DNA of 46,631 nucleotides from Bacillota bacterium (lineage in GTDB: Bacteria > Bacillota > Clostridia > Lachnospirales > Bianqueaceae). The DNA lies in contig JAGBND010000121.1 of the NCBI GenBank assembly GCA_017634575.1, positions 1 through 46,631 on the forward strand, written 5' to 3'. Below are positions 32,655 through 43,700 of the stretch, one piece after another. The notes beneath the pieces are model-generated. The model was not told the DNA's origin. It was given only the letters and a program-made list of their open reading frames with translations, and made no database searches. The first letter of the stretch is position 1. The number at the start of each line of letters is the position of its first letter. Made by a program: the position numbers and the translations under genes.

Positions 32655-33218
32655 CTAAGATTTTCTTACTTTGCTGATAAATGGCAGAATAAGCCATAAA
32701 ATCAGAATCTCCACCGGAAGCATACCGAGGTTCTTAACGATGCGCCCGGGGAGATTGGCCCAGAAGGCGGAGCCGTAAAGCACCGTGATCCATACGCTGT
32801 TGAGCAGCAGATGAATCAGAACGTTGATCAGCGTTTTGGAGATGATGATCCGCTTCAGGGAACATTGGTTCTTGTACAAAAATAGCCCAAAGATGATGCC
32901 GGTTAAGGCCGCCGAGAGGGTAAAGCCCGGAAAGTAGGGGCCCGTCGGCTTGATGAACAGCTGGAGGATGTCTACCAGAGAGCAGGAGAGCGCTGCGAGG
33001 GTGGGACCATAGAGCATGCCCATCAAGGCAGATGCGATAAAACTGAAGGAAAGCCGAAGGCTCTGGGTAATCTGGATCGATGCCGTCAGGTTGAGCACCA
33101 GATCCAGAGCAAGGAGCATGGACAGCCCCGTTAGGGACTTCACATTCTTCAGTTCGTTCAGGGAATCGGAAAACGTCTTCAGCGAATCGGCAAATATAGA
33201 AAGATTTTTTTTCAACAT
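32655..33218 (-). CDS. folT: Folate family ECF transporter S component
   Basis: A 187-residue membrane protein, substrate-binding subunit of an energy-coupling factor importer (partners EcfA, EcfA' and EcfT are encoded elsewhere). Family core: 'SLRLSFSFIASALMGMLYGP', 'SLVDILQLFIKPTGPYFPG', 'FTLSAALTGIIFGLFLYK', typical of FolT-type S components. The N-terminus is a polar helix of about 30 residues ('SIFADSLKTFSDSLNEL'). I choose the ATG at 33218 with GAGGT five bases upstream; the frame continues to 33287, but that lies in the -35 box of its promoter. The stop codon touches that of the glycosyltransferase gene, with no terminator between. Confidence 0.87.
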   Translation of the reverse strand: MLKKNLSIFADSLKTFSDSLNELKNVKSLTGLSMLLALDLVLNLTASIQITQSLRLSFSFIASALMGMLYGPTLAALSCSLVDILQLFIKPTGPYFPGFTLSAALTGIIFGLFLYKNQCSLKRIIISKTLINVLIHLLLNSVWITVLYGSAFWANLPGRIVKNLGMLPVEILILWLILPFISKVRKS

Positions 33219-33258
33219 AATTACCTCATATCTTGCGAGGGAACGGATAAACAAAGAG

Positions 33259-33287
33259 AGTATAACACTATGCCTTGAATTCGTCAA
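33259..33287 (-). promoter_or_regulatory. Sigma-A promoter of folT
   Basis: On the minus strand TTGACG (33282-33287) and TATACT (33259-33264) are 17 bp apart. The leader is about 35 bases, too short for the THF riboswitch often found before folT. Confidence 0.8.
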
Positions 33288-33423
33288 ATGTTGGTGGTAG
33301 AATGAAAGGCACAGAAGGCTATAGAAAAGACACGGGAACGGTCGGATTCCGATTGCCGGAGTCTGACAGAGGCCTTATGAACATAAAGATTATTCTATGA
33401 AACAGGGAGGGAGTCAATATATC

Positions 33424-34215
33424 ATGACGGATAAAGAATTAAGAAGACTTAGCCGTTCGGAACTGCTGGAAATGCTGCTGGATCAGGCCCAGGAAGTAGA
33501 GCTTCTGCATCAGGAAATTGATATCCTGAAGGCCAAGCTCAAAACCAGAGAAATCAAAATAGAAGAAGCCGGCTCCATCGCGGAAGCTTCCCTGAAGCTC
33601 ACCGAAGTCTTCGAAGAAGCCCAGAAGGCTGCCGACCTGTATGTAGAAAACACCAAGGCCAGCCTGGACGAAAAAATCGGCGGCGCCGACGAATATGAAA
33701 AGCAGCACAAAGAGGCTGCCGACGCCTACGAGAAAGAACATCGCGAAGCCGCCGACGCCTACGAGAAAGAACATCGCGAAGCCGCAGACGCCTACGAAAA
33801 AGAGCGCCATGAAGCCGCCGACGCCTATGAAACGGAAATAAAGGCCAAGGCCGATGAAATCCAGAACAAGAGCCTGGAAGAATCCAAACAGATGTACCGT
33901 GATGCCAAAGCCAAAGCAGAAGAGATAACCTCTTCAGCTAAAAAAGAGGCCGAAAAGATTACCGGCGAGGCGAAAACGGAAGCGGAAAGCACCCTCACCA
34001 ACGCCAAAGAAGAAGCCGAAAAAGTCCTCACCGCTGCCAAAACCGAGGCCGAAAGCATCACCGGCCCCGCCAAAGAAGAAGCCGCCAAGATCGTCGCCGA
34101 CGCCCGCACCAAATCCCAGGCCTACTGGGACGAGGTTCGCGGCAAGATCCAAAAACTCGTCGACGAGCATAACGATCTTAAGGGCTTGCTTATGATGGGG
34201 AGCCCGAAGGAGTAA
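33424..34215 (+). CDS. Hendecad-repeat coiled-coil protein of unknown function
   Basis: A highly charged, all-helical protein of 263 residues without signal peptide or membrane segment. The N-terminus 'MTDKELRRLSRSELLEMLLD' is a conserved-looking head seen in clostridial proteins of unknown role (recalled). Then comes a coiled coil, five 11-residue repeats of the type DAYEKEHREAA (nt 33688-33852), and a second set of 11-residue repeats of the type AKTEAESITGP/AKKEAEKITGE. Such hendecads make right-handed coiled coils or LEA-like helices. It ends 'WDEVRGKIQKLVDEHNDL'. I place the start at 33424 (GGAGGG 12 bases before); an ATG at 33397 has no ribosome site. It lies before the giant surface-protein gene, separated by a terminator. 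Confidence 0.78.
   Translation: MTDKELRRLSRSELLEMLLDQAQEVELLHQEIDILKAKLKTREIKIEEAGSIAEASLKLTEVFEEAQKAADLYVENTKASLDEKIGGADEYEKQHKEAADAYEKEHREAADAYEKEHREAADAYEKERHEAADAYETEIKAKADEIQNKSLEESKQMYRDAKAKAEEITSSAKKEAEKITGEAKTEAESTLTNAKEEAEKVLTAAKTEAESITGPAKEEAAKIVADARTKSQAYWDEVRGKIQKLVDEHNDLKGLLMMGSPKE
33688..33852 (+). repeat. Five 33-bp tandem coding repeats (11-residue units)
   Basis: Units begin at 33688, 33721, 33754, 33787 and 33820. Units 2 and 3 are almost identical at DNA level; the others drift, mostly at third positions. Confidence 0.92.
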
Positions 34216-34223
34216 GATAGATT

Positions 34224-34272
34224 TATCCGAAGCCTTGCCGGAAAAGGATATATATCCGAAGCCTTGCCGGAA
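34224..34272 (+). repeat. 20-bp direct repeat after the coiled-coil gene
   Basis: TATCCGAAGCCTTGCCGGAA occurs at 34224-34243 and again at 34253-34272, 29 bp apart. Non-coding. Confidence 0.9.
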
Positions 34273-34302
34273 TAACTTAAAAGAATATTCATAAGAGTGA
34301 TT

Positions 34303-34343
34303 AAAAGATCAGCCCGTCATAGTCTGGCGGCTGGTCTTTTTTT
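34303..34343 (+). terminator. Rho-independent terminator of the coiled-coil gene
   Basis: GATCAGCC (34307-34314) pairs with GGCTGGTC (34329-34336) with one G-U, then seven T. Confidence 0.88.
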
Positions 34344-34525
34344 GGAAAAGCAGCGATTTCCGGATTTGTCTATGAATGGGTTTGGACACTTATTTATACC
34401 AAGTTAATGCTTTTTTGCGATGTTAAGAAAGGTAGCACAGAATAACACTTTTTGAAATATGAAAATCATCAGAAGGTGGCTTAAGGTTTCCTGTTTTTCT
34501 ACTAAAAAAAGATTGTATTTTAGAC
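34344..34525. other. AT-rich intergenic stretch without recognised features
   Basis: Between the terminator and the promoter of the giant gene. I find no gene, no known riboswitch core and no clear repeat here; only T- and A-rich tracts. Confidence 0.5.
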
Positions 34526-34553
34526 TTGAAAACATTTACAATTGTGGTATATT
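34526..34553 (+). promoter_or_regulatory. Probable promoter of the giant surface-protein gene
   Basis: TTGAAA (34526-34531) and TATATT (34548-34553) are 16 bp apart. The resulting leader would be about 150 bases, unusually long. Confidence 0.6.
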
Positions 34554-34576
34554 ATTTTTATTACGTATAAAGGGGT

Positions 34577-34685
34577 TTTGCGCACAATTATCTCCAATAG
34601 CACAATGAATGCTCCCCTCATCCCTCTCTCATCACAGATTTCATTAAGAAGCATGTTCAACCCATTCATTATATGAGCGCGCAAA
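34577..34685 (+). promoter_or_regulatory. Candidate structured leader RNA of the giant surface-protein gene
   Basis: TTTGCGC (34577-34583) pairs with GCGCAAA (34679-34685), and inside it AATGAATG (34604-34611) pairs with CATTCATT (34663-34670). The closed 109-base domain ends 11 bases before the GGAGGT ribosome site (34696-34701). It contains a pyrimidine-rich loop (CTCCCCTCATCCCTCTCTC). CTCC segments in it could pair with the GGAGG site. Not a known riboswitch that I can recognise. Confidence 0.45.
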
Positions 34686-34708
34686 TCCGGGTATGGAGGT
34701 TTTTTGTT

Positions 34709-37700
34709 ATGTCCGAACAGAAAGACCAATCTTTGTCATCTATGAATCGCGTTTATTCCAGGAATCAGGAAAAGGTATTAAAGAAACACAAGGTGCACGT
34801 GAAACAACGCCGCTGGGCAGCCGCTCTGTCGACGCTGCTTATTACGTCTATCCTTTTGTCGATCGTTCTGCCTGCTTTCGCCCTGGAGACCGAAACCTAC
34901 TGCGGATTAACAGAACACACCCATACTGAAGAATGTTATACCATTACCCGGGAACTTACCTGCGGATTGGAAGAGGGCGCTGAAGAAACCGTGAAGGTTC
35001 CGCATGTTCACACGGATGCCTGCTACGAATATCCCGAACCGGAAGAAGTGATCACCTATGTTCCGGTCACGCCCTCCGCTGATCAGGCAGACGCGCCCGC
35101 AGCAGATGGAAGCGAAGGTGCTGCATCCAATGAGGCCGCTTCCGGTGAAAACGGATCTGCTGCAGCCGCCTCTGAAGGCGCCGGCGCCTCTGACACAACT
35201 GCGCAAGCTCCCGAGGCAGCCGAGCCTGCCATGCAGGAAGTCATCACCTATATCCAGCCCGATCCGATTCTCATCTGCGGTTACGAAGAAGGCGAACTGG
35301 TCGAAGTAACCCAGGCCCATGTTCACACCGATGCATGCTACACCGAAACCAAAACACTCACCTGTCAGATTCCTGAACACACCCACACCGAAGCCTGCTA
35401 CTCGAACAAAAACGCCGGCGTAGAAACCCCGGGCGACTGGGAATACATGTTTATCGGACTGGAATATACCAAAGACTGGTCCAAAGACCTTATCATGATC
35501 GCCAAAACGCAGCTGGGCTATCATGACAAATCCGAAAACTTCATTCTGAACGAAGATGGCACCAAATCCTTCTACAGCCGCTACGGCGCCTGGTACGGAA
35601 TCCCCTACGGCGATTGGTGCGCCATGTTCGTCTCCTTCTGCCTGAACTATGCCAAGATCCCTGAAACCGCCGTGCCCAGAGCCGCCGGCTGTACCGACTG
35701 GGTCCAGGCTCTCAAAGCCAAAGGCATCTACAAGGATCTCAAAACTGAAGAATATTCACCTGTCGAGGGCGATCTCGTCTTCTTCCGTTACCTTGAATCT
35801 GCGGAAAACGAAGTCGACCATGTGGGTATTGTCTCCAAAGTCACCGATACCGGCATCATCACCATCGAAGGCAACATGAGCCATGAAGTTGGTTCGTTCT
35901 CTTACGCCTTTGACGATCCGACCATTATCGGATACGTGGCGCTGCCGGTGAATCCGGATTACATAGAAGAAGATGCCAATGTTCAGACTCAAGACAGTTC
36001 CACAGGATCTGAAAGCGATTCTTCTGCAGAAGCGAATTCGACTGCAGAAGCAGCTTATCCTGCTGTTCATCTGGAGGCTAAGACGGAAGACGGAACGCAG
36101 GTTCTGGTAGATGCCCCTGAAGGTGCATTCTCGGCAGGCGTTCAGATCTACGCCGACACAGTTGAGATAAAGACAGTTGCAGATGCAGTAGAAAACGCAG
36201 TTGAAGGAAATGTGGTTTATACCACAGCCGTGGATATTGTTTTCAAGGATGCTTCAGGAACTGAGATTGAACCGAATGGCAATATCATGGTTAATATCAT
36301 TCCTGCCGCCCTTCCGGCAGAAATTCCTGCCGAAGCTGCTCCCACTGTTGTCCATATTGACAATGAAGGTGAAGCTACTGTTGTTGAACAGGTAGAGGAT
36401 ACCCTTGATGATACCAGTTCCGTCACATTTGAAAATAATGAATTTTCCGTATATGTTGTTGCTTATACGGTGGACTTTGAGTACGAAGTGGACGGGGGAA
36501 ATGAGCCGATAATAAGCCATTTCAGCATCGAAGGCGGCACTTTCGTCACTCTTAAAAACCTCATAGAAGTCCTGGGTATAATTGGTGATACAAACAACGA
36601 TAAAAACGACTCGAAAAAAACTGATTATAACAGCGTAGATGAATTTATTGCGCAGGTTGAGAATGTAGACTTCAGCGATGAACACCTGGTCAAAGTTGTT
36701 CATTCAGAAGAAGATATCACGGTTCAGCAGGCCGTAGATGAGCTTGGTGTGGAGCAGGTATTCTCTGTCTGGTTGGATGATGATGAAAAAGAGGCGGTTC
36801 TCTCGAATACGATTCCTGCAGGAGAATGGGCTCTGATTTCGTTGCTGCCTTTCAGCACGGAAGAAAAGCTGACGATCACCATGAAGAATGGTGATGAGAT
36901 TATCATTAAGGTTACTGACGATGCGATTGCGCAGCAAAGCGGAAGCGATCAGTTGAGTGACTTCCTGTACAATGTAGTTATATCGAATGTCGAAACAAAT
37001 AGCGAAAACGACGGAACGGTTAAAGTTGGTCGCACATATTCTATGCATTTCAGCTTTAAGGAGTTGGGAAACCGTCAGTTTAATACGGAACATTCTCTGA
37101 CCTATAAGGTTCCGGACGGCATTAAAATGGTACAACCCAATGGGACATTCAATGTGACTTATGGCGGGAAGACCTATACGGGCAATACATTTACTTATGA
37201 TGAAGCCACGAATACGATCACGTTGAACTTCTCGGATACGGTGAAGGCTCTGGTCGCAAAATCGCCGGATGCGGATATTACCATAGATATTAACGGTCAG
37301 TTTACGGGTGAACAAAGTCACTTTGATTTTGCGCAGGGTATTTCAAAGGATTATACCATCGACAAGGACCATGATACATCTGTAAGTAAGACTGGGTCAT
37401 ATAGTTCAAGTGACAACAAGGTGCATTATACGATCACAGCAAGTTCCAGTGGCAAATCTGAGAATGTTGTTATCACGGACAGCGTCACCGGTACAGCGCT
37501 GAACTTTGACAGCGGCAGCGTTCAGGTCAGCGGGAATTCATCTGCCTACACTGTCACAGAGACGGGTGATGGGTTCGTTGTAAATCTTAACAGCATGAAC
37601 GATCAGGAGACCGTCACCATTACATATACGGCTTCCGTTGATTTCGATAATATTACCGGAAAGGGAACCGTTACGCAGACGGGAAACACTGTAAAGATCA

Positions 37701-40700
37701 AGGCTGACGGGGATCCGGAAATAACGGTGCCCACAGATGTCAGCAACCAGATCGATTATAATCCCCTCGGGAAGCATGCGGGCACTGCTTCGGGTGATGG
37801 CAACACCAAGACCATTCCCTGGACGATCACGGTTAATGAGCAGCAATTGAAGAGCGTCGCGGGAACGACGATAACCGACCACAATAACTCGGCGGATGTT
37901 ATGTCCTATTCCGGCACCGGCATCACGATTGCCGTGATGGATGGCAACACAACGGTCCGTACCATCACGAAGACCTGGGCGGAGCTTGGCGTGAATGATC
38001 CGGCAAATGCAACGTCCTGGAGTTATCAGATTCCTGATACAGCCGACGACCGGAACAACACTTATAAATATGTAATTACATACCAGACGACGGTTGACAC
38101 CTCTGGAAAGATTACTGATATTAGCGTAAATAACAGTGTCAGTGATGATGATGGCCATCAAGGCGGTGGAAGCGGATCCGTGCCTCCCGGGGATGACAAG
38201 GTCACTCTTGAGAAAACGAGCACTTCTTATAGTGCAGGAACATCGGATTGGGAAATCAGCTTTAATGTTCCCAAGGATGGACTGTCCAGTGCAGTACTCA
38301 CGGACACCTTCCCGGAGAAATACGATTCGGACAACCACTGGATCGATGCCCTGCTGGGCGACATAGAGGTTGAAGGCCTGTTGGAAGGAGAATCTTACAG
38401 TGTAGATACATCCGGCAATTCTCAGGTGGTCGTGACCTTCTATAAGAGTGGTGAAAAGACAGAAGCGAATCAGGGCCTGCTGGAAAGCGAGTCTGAGCGC
38501 ACCGTTACTGTCAGACTGACGACAAAGAATACAGACGAGTGGGTGCAGGCCTTCTCGGGTGATGGACATACCAATAAAGCGTCACTGAATGTCAATGGCC
38601 AGGTTATCACCGATCAGGCAACATCCTATCCGAAGAGCGAGGGCGTGGCAAAGACGGGCAGCTATGTCGGAACAACGACCATTGATGGCAGAGAGTATCC
38701 TGTATTCAGGTATACTCTGAGTCTCTATGGTGTTTCTGACAACAGCTTCGACAGCAACAATAAACTGACGATCACAGATAGTTATAATGGAACATACCTG
38801 AAGCTGCTTGTAAAGCCTGAGAATGGATCGGATTCTGACTGGGGTGAGTTACGATGGTCTTGGGCAAATCTGAACAATGCAAATCAGAGTGGCAGAACGA
38901 GCTATACTGATAATAATGGTACATTGACCATTACAGCAGATAAGAGCGAATTTGTTCTTGATGGGAATGGTTTATTCAATAGTGTATACCAGATCTATTA
39001 CTTCTTGATCGTAAAAGATCTGGATGCTTTGAATGCCCTTGAGCAGGCTTCCATTTCCGCCTCCGATCATAAAGTTGAACTTGGAAATGAAGCTACGTGG
39101 GGTACATTCAAAGACAATGTAACGATTGATTATGAGTATCCCGCTGTTGATAAAACGCAGCTTACACATGCCGACAGCAACGGCATGGTGAGATATAAAA
39201 TTGTTCTGAATCCGGACAAACTGACTCTGAATGATGGACAGCCGATGGAAATGCTGGATTCTGCTACGAATATCACTATCGACTATTCCACAATTGTAAT
39301 AGAGACGGATCCCCAGGCGGATATCTCGTATTACTATCGTGGATATACAGGATACTATACCATTCCCGACAGAACAAAGGTTACGATTACTTATTCTGCC
39401 CGTGTTACTGGGGAAGGTTCTGTACCGATCAGCAACGAAGCGACCATGAAGGGTTTCAAGGACACGACCAGTTCTACCGAATCGGGTGCAAACTCCGGCA
39501 GCGGTAACCTGAATATTGACTGGGTTCTGGTATATAAACATGAATGGCGGCAGATGGATAAAGGCCTGAATAATGCTGTTTATGTTCTGACGGATGAAGA
39601 AGGGAATCCTGTCCTTTACCCTGTGAATGCAAAGAACGGGCTTGCTGGCCAACCTGTAACATTCACAACGGGCAACATCGACTTGCATGCGTTGCCTGAT
39701 GGGACGTATGTCGATGATGAAGGGAAGCCTATTGAACCTGATGATCCAGATAATCCTACGAATTTGGTTCCCAATTACCGGGACGGCTACGCATGGCTTT
39801 ATCTGAGCAAGGATGAAACAGGCCTGGCTTTCCAGAAAGGAATCACATATTACTTTAAGGAATACTCTGCCCCGGCAGGATATCAGAAGGATGATACGAT
39901 CTTTACATTCACGATTGCCGAGCATCCTGATTATGATGACTGGGAATACTATAAAGGCGATGTCCTTCGTCTGGCGGATTCAAAGGTGGAAGGCAATCTG
40001 GAGATCCAGAAGACCTTTGCAGGTGCAGAGAACCTTACAGATACACAGAAGAAGCAGATTACGTTTAAGGTTACAGGTGTTGACAGCAGCGGTAATGCAA
40101 TAAGGATTCCGTATTCTGTTGACTCCGATGGAAACTACGTATATGCCGAACAATCCGGGCTGGAGATCAGCTATGCTGATTTTGAGAATGGTGTATACAA
40201 GCTGGATGCGCTGCCGAACGGAACCTACACTGTAACAGAAACGAACTATGTTCTTGGTGGATACACACATGTATCCACGACCTATACAGTGGATGGGACT
40301 GCCGGAACGTCCGATGATTTCTCCGGATCAGTTACCATTACGGACAATACAAAGCATACGTTTGCATATACCAATACTTATCAGACGGAGGATGCGCACA
40401 TCACAATTCTCAAGAAGGATGAGAGCGGTCAGATATATCTTTATGGCGCCACATTCCAGTTGTTCAAGAAGAACAACAGTGGCAATTATGAAGTCGTTAC
40501 AGACCATCCCGGACTTACCACGAACGGTGAGTTTACGATCGATTTTGAGAACAGAACCATCGGTGTGACAATCACGGGACTGGAGGCCGGTGACTATTAC
40601 ATCAAGGAAACAAACGCTCCTGCCGGATATCAGTTGGACGAGACGCCGTTCTATTTCACGGTGCAAGCTCATAACGGAAAAGTGACCGGTGGAACCCATG

Positions 40701-43700
40701 GGACAAATGTTTCCTTTACGAATGCATCAAATGATAAAGATTTGATTGCAACCGTTACGGACAAGGTCAGCCATACCTATACTCTAACGAAGGTGGATGC
40801 GTTCAGGCTGAGTAAGAAACTTAATGGCGCTAAGTTTGCTGTCGCGGAAGTGACTGGGTTTAATTCAGATGGATCCTTCAACACAAGTGATACAAACTAT
40901 TGGTATTACACTACCGGTGAAGATGGTACGTTTGTCATTGATGCCGATGAGCTGAGCCTTGATCCGACCAAGCTCTATGTGATCTGGGAGACCAAGGCTC
41001 CTGAGGGATATGAGCGCAGCAATAAGATATATGCCTTCTATACAGGAGATGTGAGTAATGTCACACCGAATCCAGCGCTGCTATCGGCTGGTTATCCTGA
41101 CGCGTCCATCGTAAGCCTTGCAAACGGGCCGCAGAAGACGTCGGTTCCGAATACGGAGCGGAGCATGGATCTGTTTGTGAAGAAGGTTTGGTATAAAGCA
41201 AATGGCGAAAAGGAATATGATATCGCACCAGCTTCTTGGGGAATCAATGAGATAGAAGTAAAACTATATCAAAAAATTACAGATTCACATGGAACAGTTG
41301 TAAGCGAAACACAGTATCCAGATGAAGATACTACATTTGTGCTTACAAAGGGAGGTGGCGGACGCGATTCTTGGTTCGACTACAAGTGGACAGACCTGCC
41401 GACTGGAGATTCTGTAAATACAGATAATCCGCTGACATACACTTACTACGTAGAAGAGGTGGTTCCAGAAGGTTTCAGAGCACGCTATATTTTGATAGAT
41501 AGTGATGGCAGTGTTACAGGGAACTTTAACGCTTCTGGTTCAAGCGCAGATGCATCTGAAATTGAAGCTGGAGCAGACCATCAGTTCATAGAAATAATGA
41601 ATTCGCCGGAAGTAATTCCGATGAGCGTTCAGAAAGTGTGGATTGATGATGGCCAAAATAGGCCTAGCAAGGTTGACGTTGGCTTAAGGTATTATGATAA
41701 AGATGGGAACGAGAAAACTCCAAGTAGTGCAGATGTAAGTGGCTCTTCCATTGATGTACAGCTGAACTCTTCGAACAATTGGTCGTACGAATGGCCTTCT
41801 GTGTTTAAGGGTTATCCTGATGATCCAAGGACATACTTTGTGAAAGAAACAAGGCCGGAAGACTATGAGAACAATGGATATGTCTCGTCAGTGGCACCAC
41901 AGGATGAAAATGGGCAAACTGTTATCACAAATACCAAGGTAACTTCCGATAGACTGAAAGTGAAAAAGGTATGGTTGAATGCTGATGGGACGATGATGTC
42001 GGCGGCTCCTGATACTCCGGTGACGGTGCAGCTACAGCGACAGGCTGGGACATTAGCAGGTTCAAAGGTGACTATAATAACAAATGGGTCTGCTAAGATT
42101 TCAAATCAGACTGTTGCTACCGGGACGTCTATTAGTTTTAACTTTACAATCCAACAAGGTGCAGTTGGACTGGAGCCTTCAATAGACGGGGCTTCAATGA
42201 GTTTAGTATCTTGTAATCCAGCGTGGAGTGGTGCAAGTGTCTACACTTATACATATCTGTGTTCAGCGACAGTCAGTCAAGACTCAACCATTAGTATTTA
42301 TTGTACGGGCGTCGATGATTGGAAGTTGGGGATAAGCAATCTCTCATATCAACAAGCTGAGATTACTACATCTGGAGATTTAGAGGATGTTAGTTCGAGC
42401 GTTGTTTCTGAACCCAGAGTCACCTTAAATAGTAGCAATAACTGGATGAAGGATTGGGGTAATCTTCCTACTGACGCCGGGAACGGTAATACATGGTATT
42501 ATTCCGTCCGTGAAGTCGAGGTTCCCGCCGGCTTTGAAGTATCCTATGAGAACAACGATGGTATTCAGACAGGCATCATGTACGTTAAGAACACAGTTTC
42601 CGAGTACACACGAGCATTGGCTCGGAAGGCGTGGCTGAACGCTGACGGTACGCTCATGACCACACCGCCGGAGGACGCAGAGGTTACATTTGCCCTGTAT
42701 CAGAACGGTAAGATCATGTCCAAGCGGATCACCCTCGACGGCGTGGTTGACGGATCTGATGAAGAAGGCGGCGAGCGTGAGCCATGGGTGGCTATTTGGG
42801 AAGGCTTGGAACGGTATGATGCGAATGGCGATGAATACGTGTATACCATTAAGGAATACACTGGCTTCTCTGGCTATACAGCAATGAAGCTGAATGATGA
42901 AACCAACAGCTATGTTGTAATGGCCTCCGAGGACTCTGTTGAGAGTGGCGAAACGATCTATAACAAGAAAGTCCGCACTATCACAGTCACCAAGGTCTGG
43001 CAGAATGCGGCTGGTGATGACGTATCCGAAGATATGATCGGCCAAAATTCTGTTACAGTAAATCTTTACGATTCAACTGATATGAATACGCCGGTTCGCT
43101 CAATCACACTTGATGGACGAACTGATGTCAATGGCGAGCAGCAGCCATGGGTGGCAACCTTCAGTAATCTGGATGACAGCATCACCTACAAGATCAACGA
43201 GGCCGAGTTGCCCACAGGTTATAAACTTGTGTCCTATACAGTCGATGGTACAAGCACCACGGTAACAGGAGATGATCCTGAAGCGATTACTGCTGGAGCA
43301 GGGGATAGCAATATTACTCTGATTAACCAGGGTGCTGACACGGAGGACTTTGAGTTCACCAAAGCCTGGTATGGGATCGATGGCACCTTACTCGAATCCT
43401 GGCCTGCGAATATTAATATTTCACTGTATAACAGCAAAAATGCCAAGGTCGGTGATTTCAATCTTTCAGCTGAAGGTGGAACGAACGGAACCTATACCTG
43501 GACGGCTACTCATAATGCGGATGGCACCTACACCTTCAAGGTGACAGGACTTCCTGCAAAGGATGGAGCCGCTGATCTGACATACTATGTGACAGAAAGC
43601 AAAGTGGATGGGTACGATAATCCAGGTTATGGCTTTGTCGATAGTACTGGAACGATTAGAACAGAAGATACAGATCGTGCGGAAAATGGAAAGCTGATTA

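Noticed and set aside
33219..33300. THF riboswitch before folT
   Set aside because: The promoter leaves a leader of about 35 bases, too short, and no THF consensus core is visible.
34344..34700. c-di-GMP riboswitch before the surface-protein gene
   Set aside because: Neither the class I core nor the class II pseudoknot text could be found in the leader.
34673..34708. ATG at 34673 as start of the giant surface protein
   Set aside because: It lies inside the leader stem region with no ribosome site; the ATG at 34709 has GGAGGT eight bases upstream.
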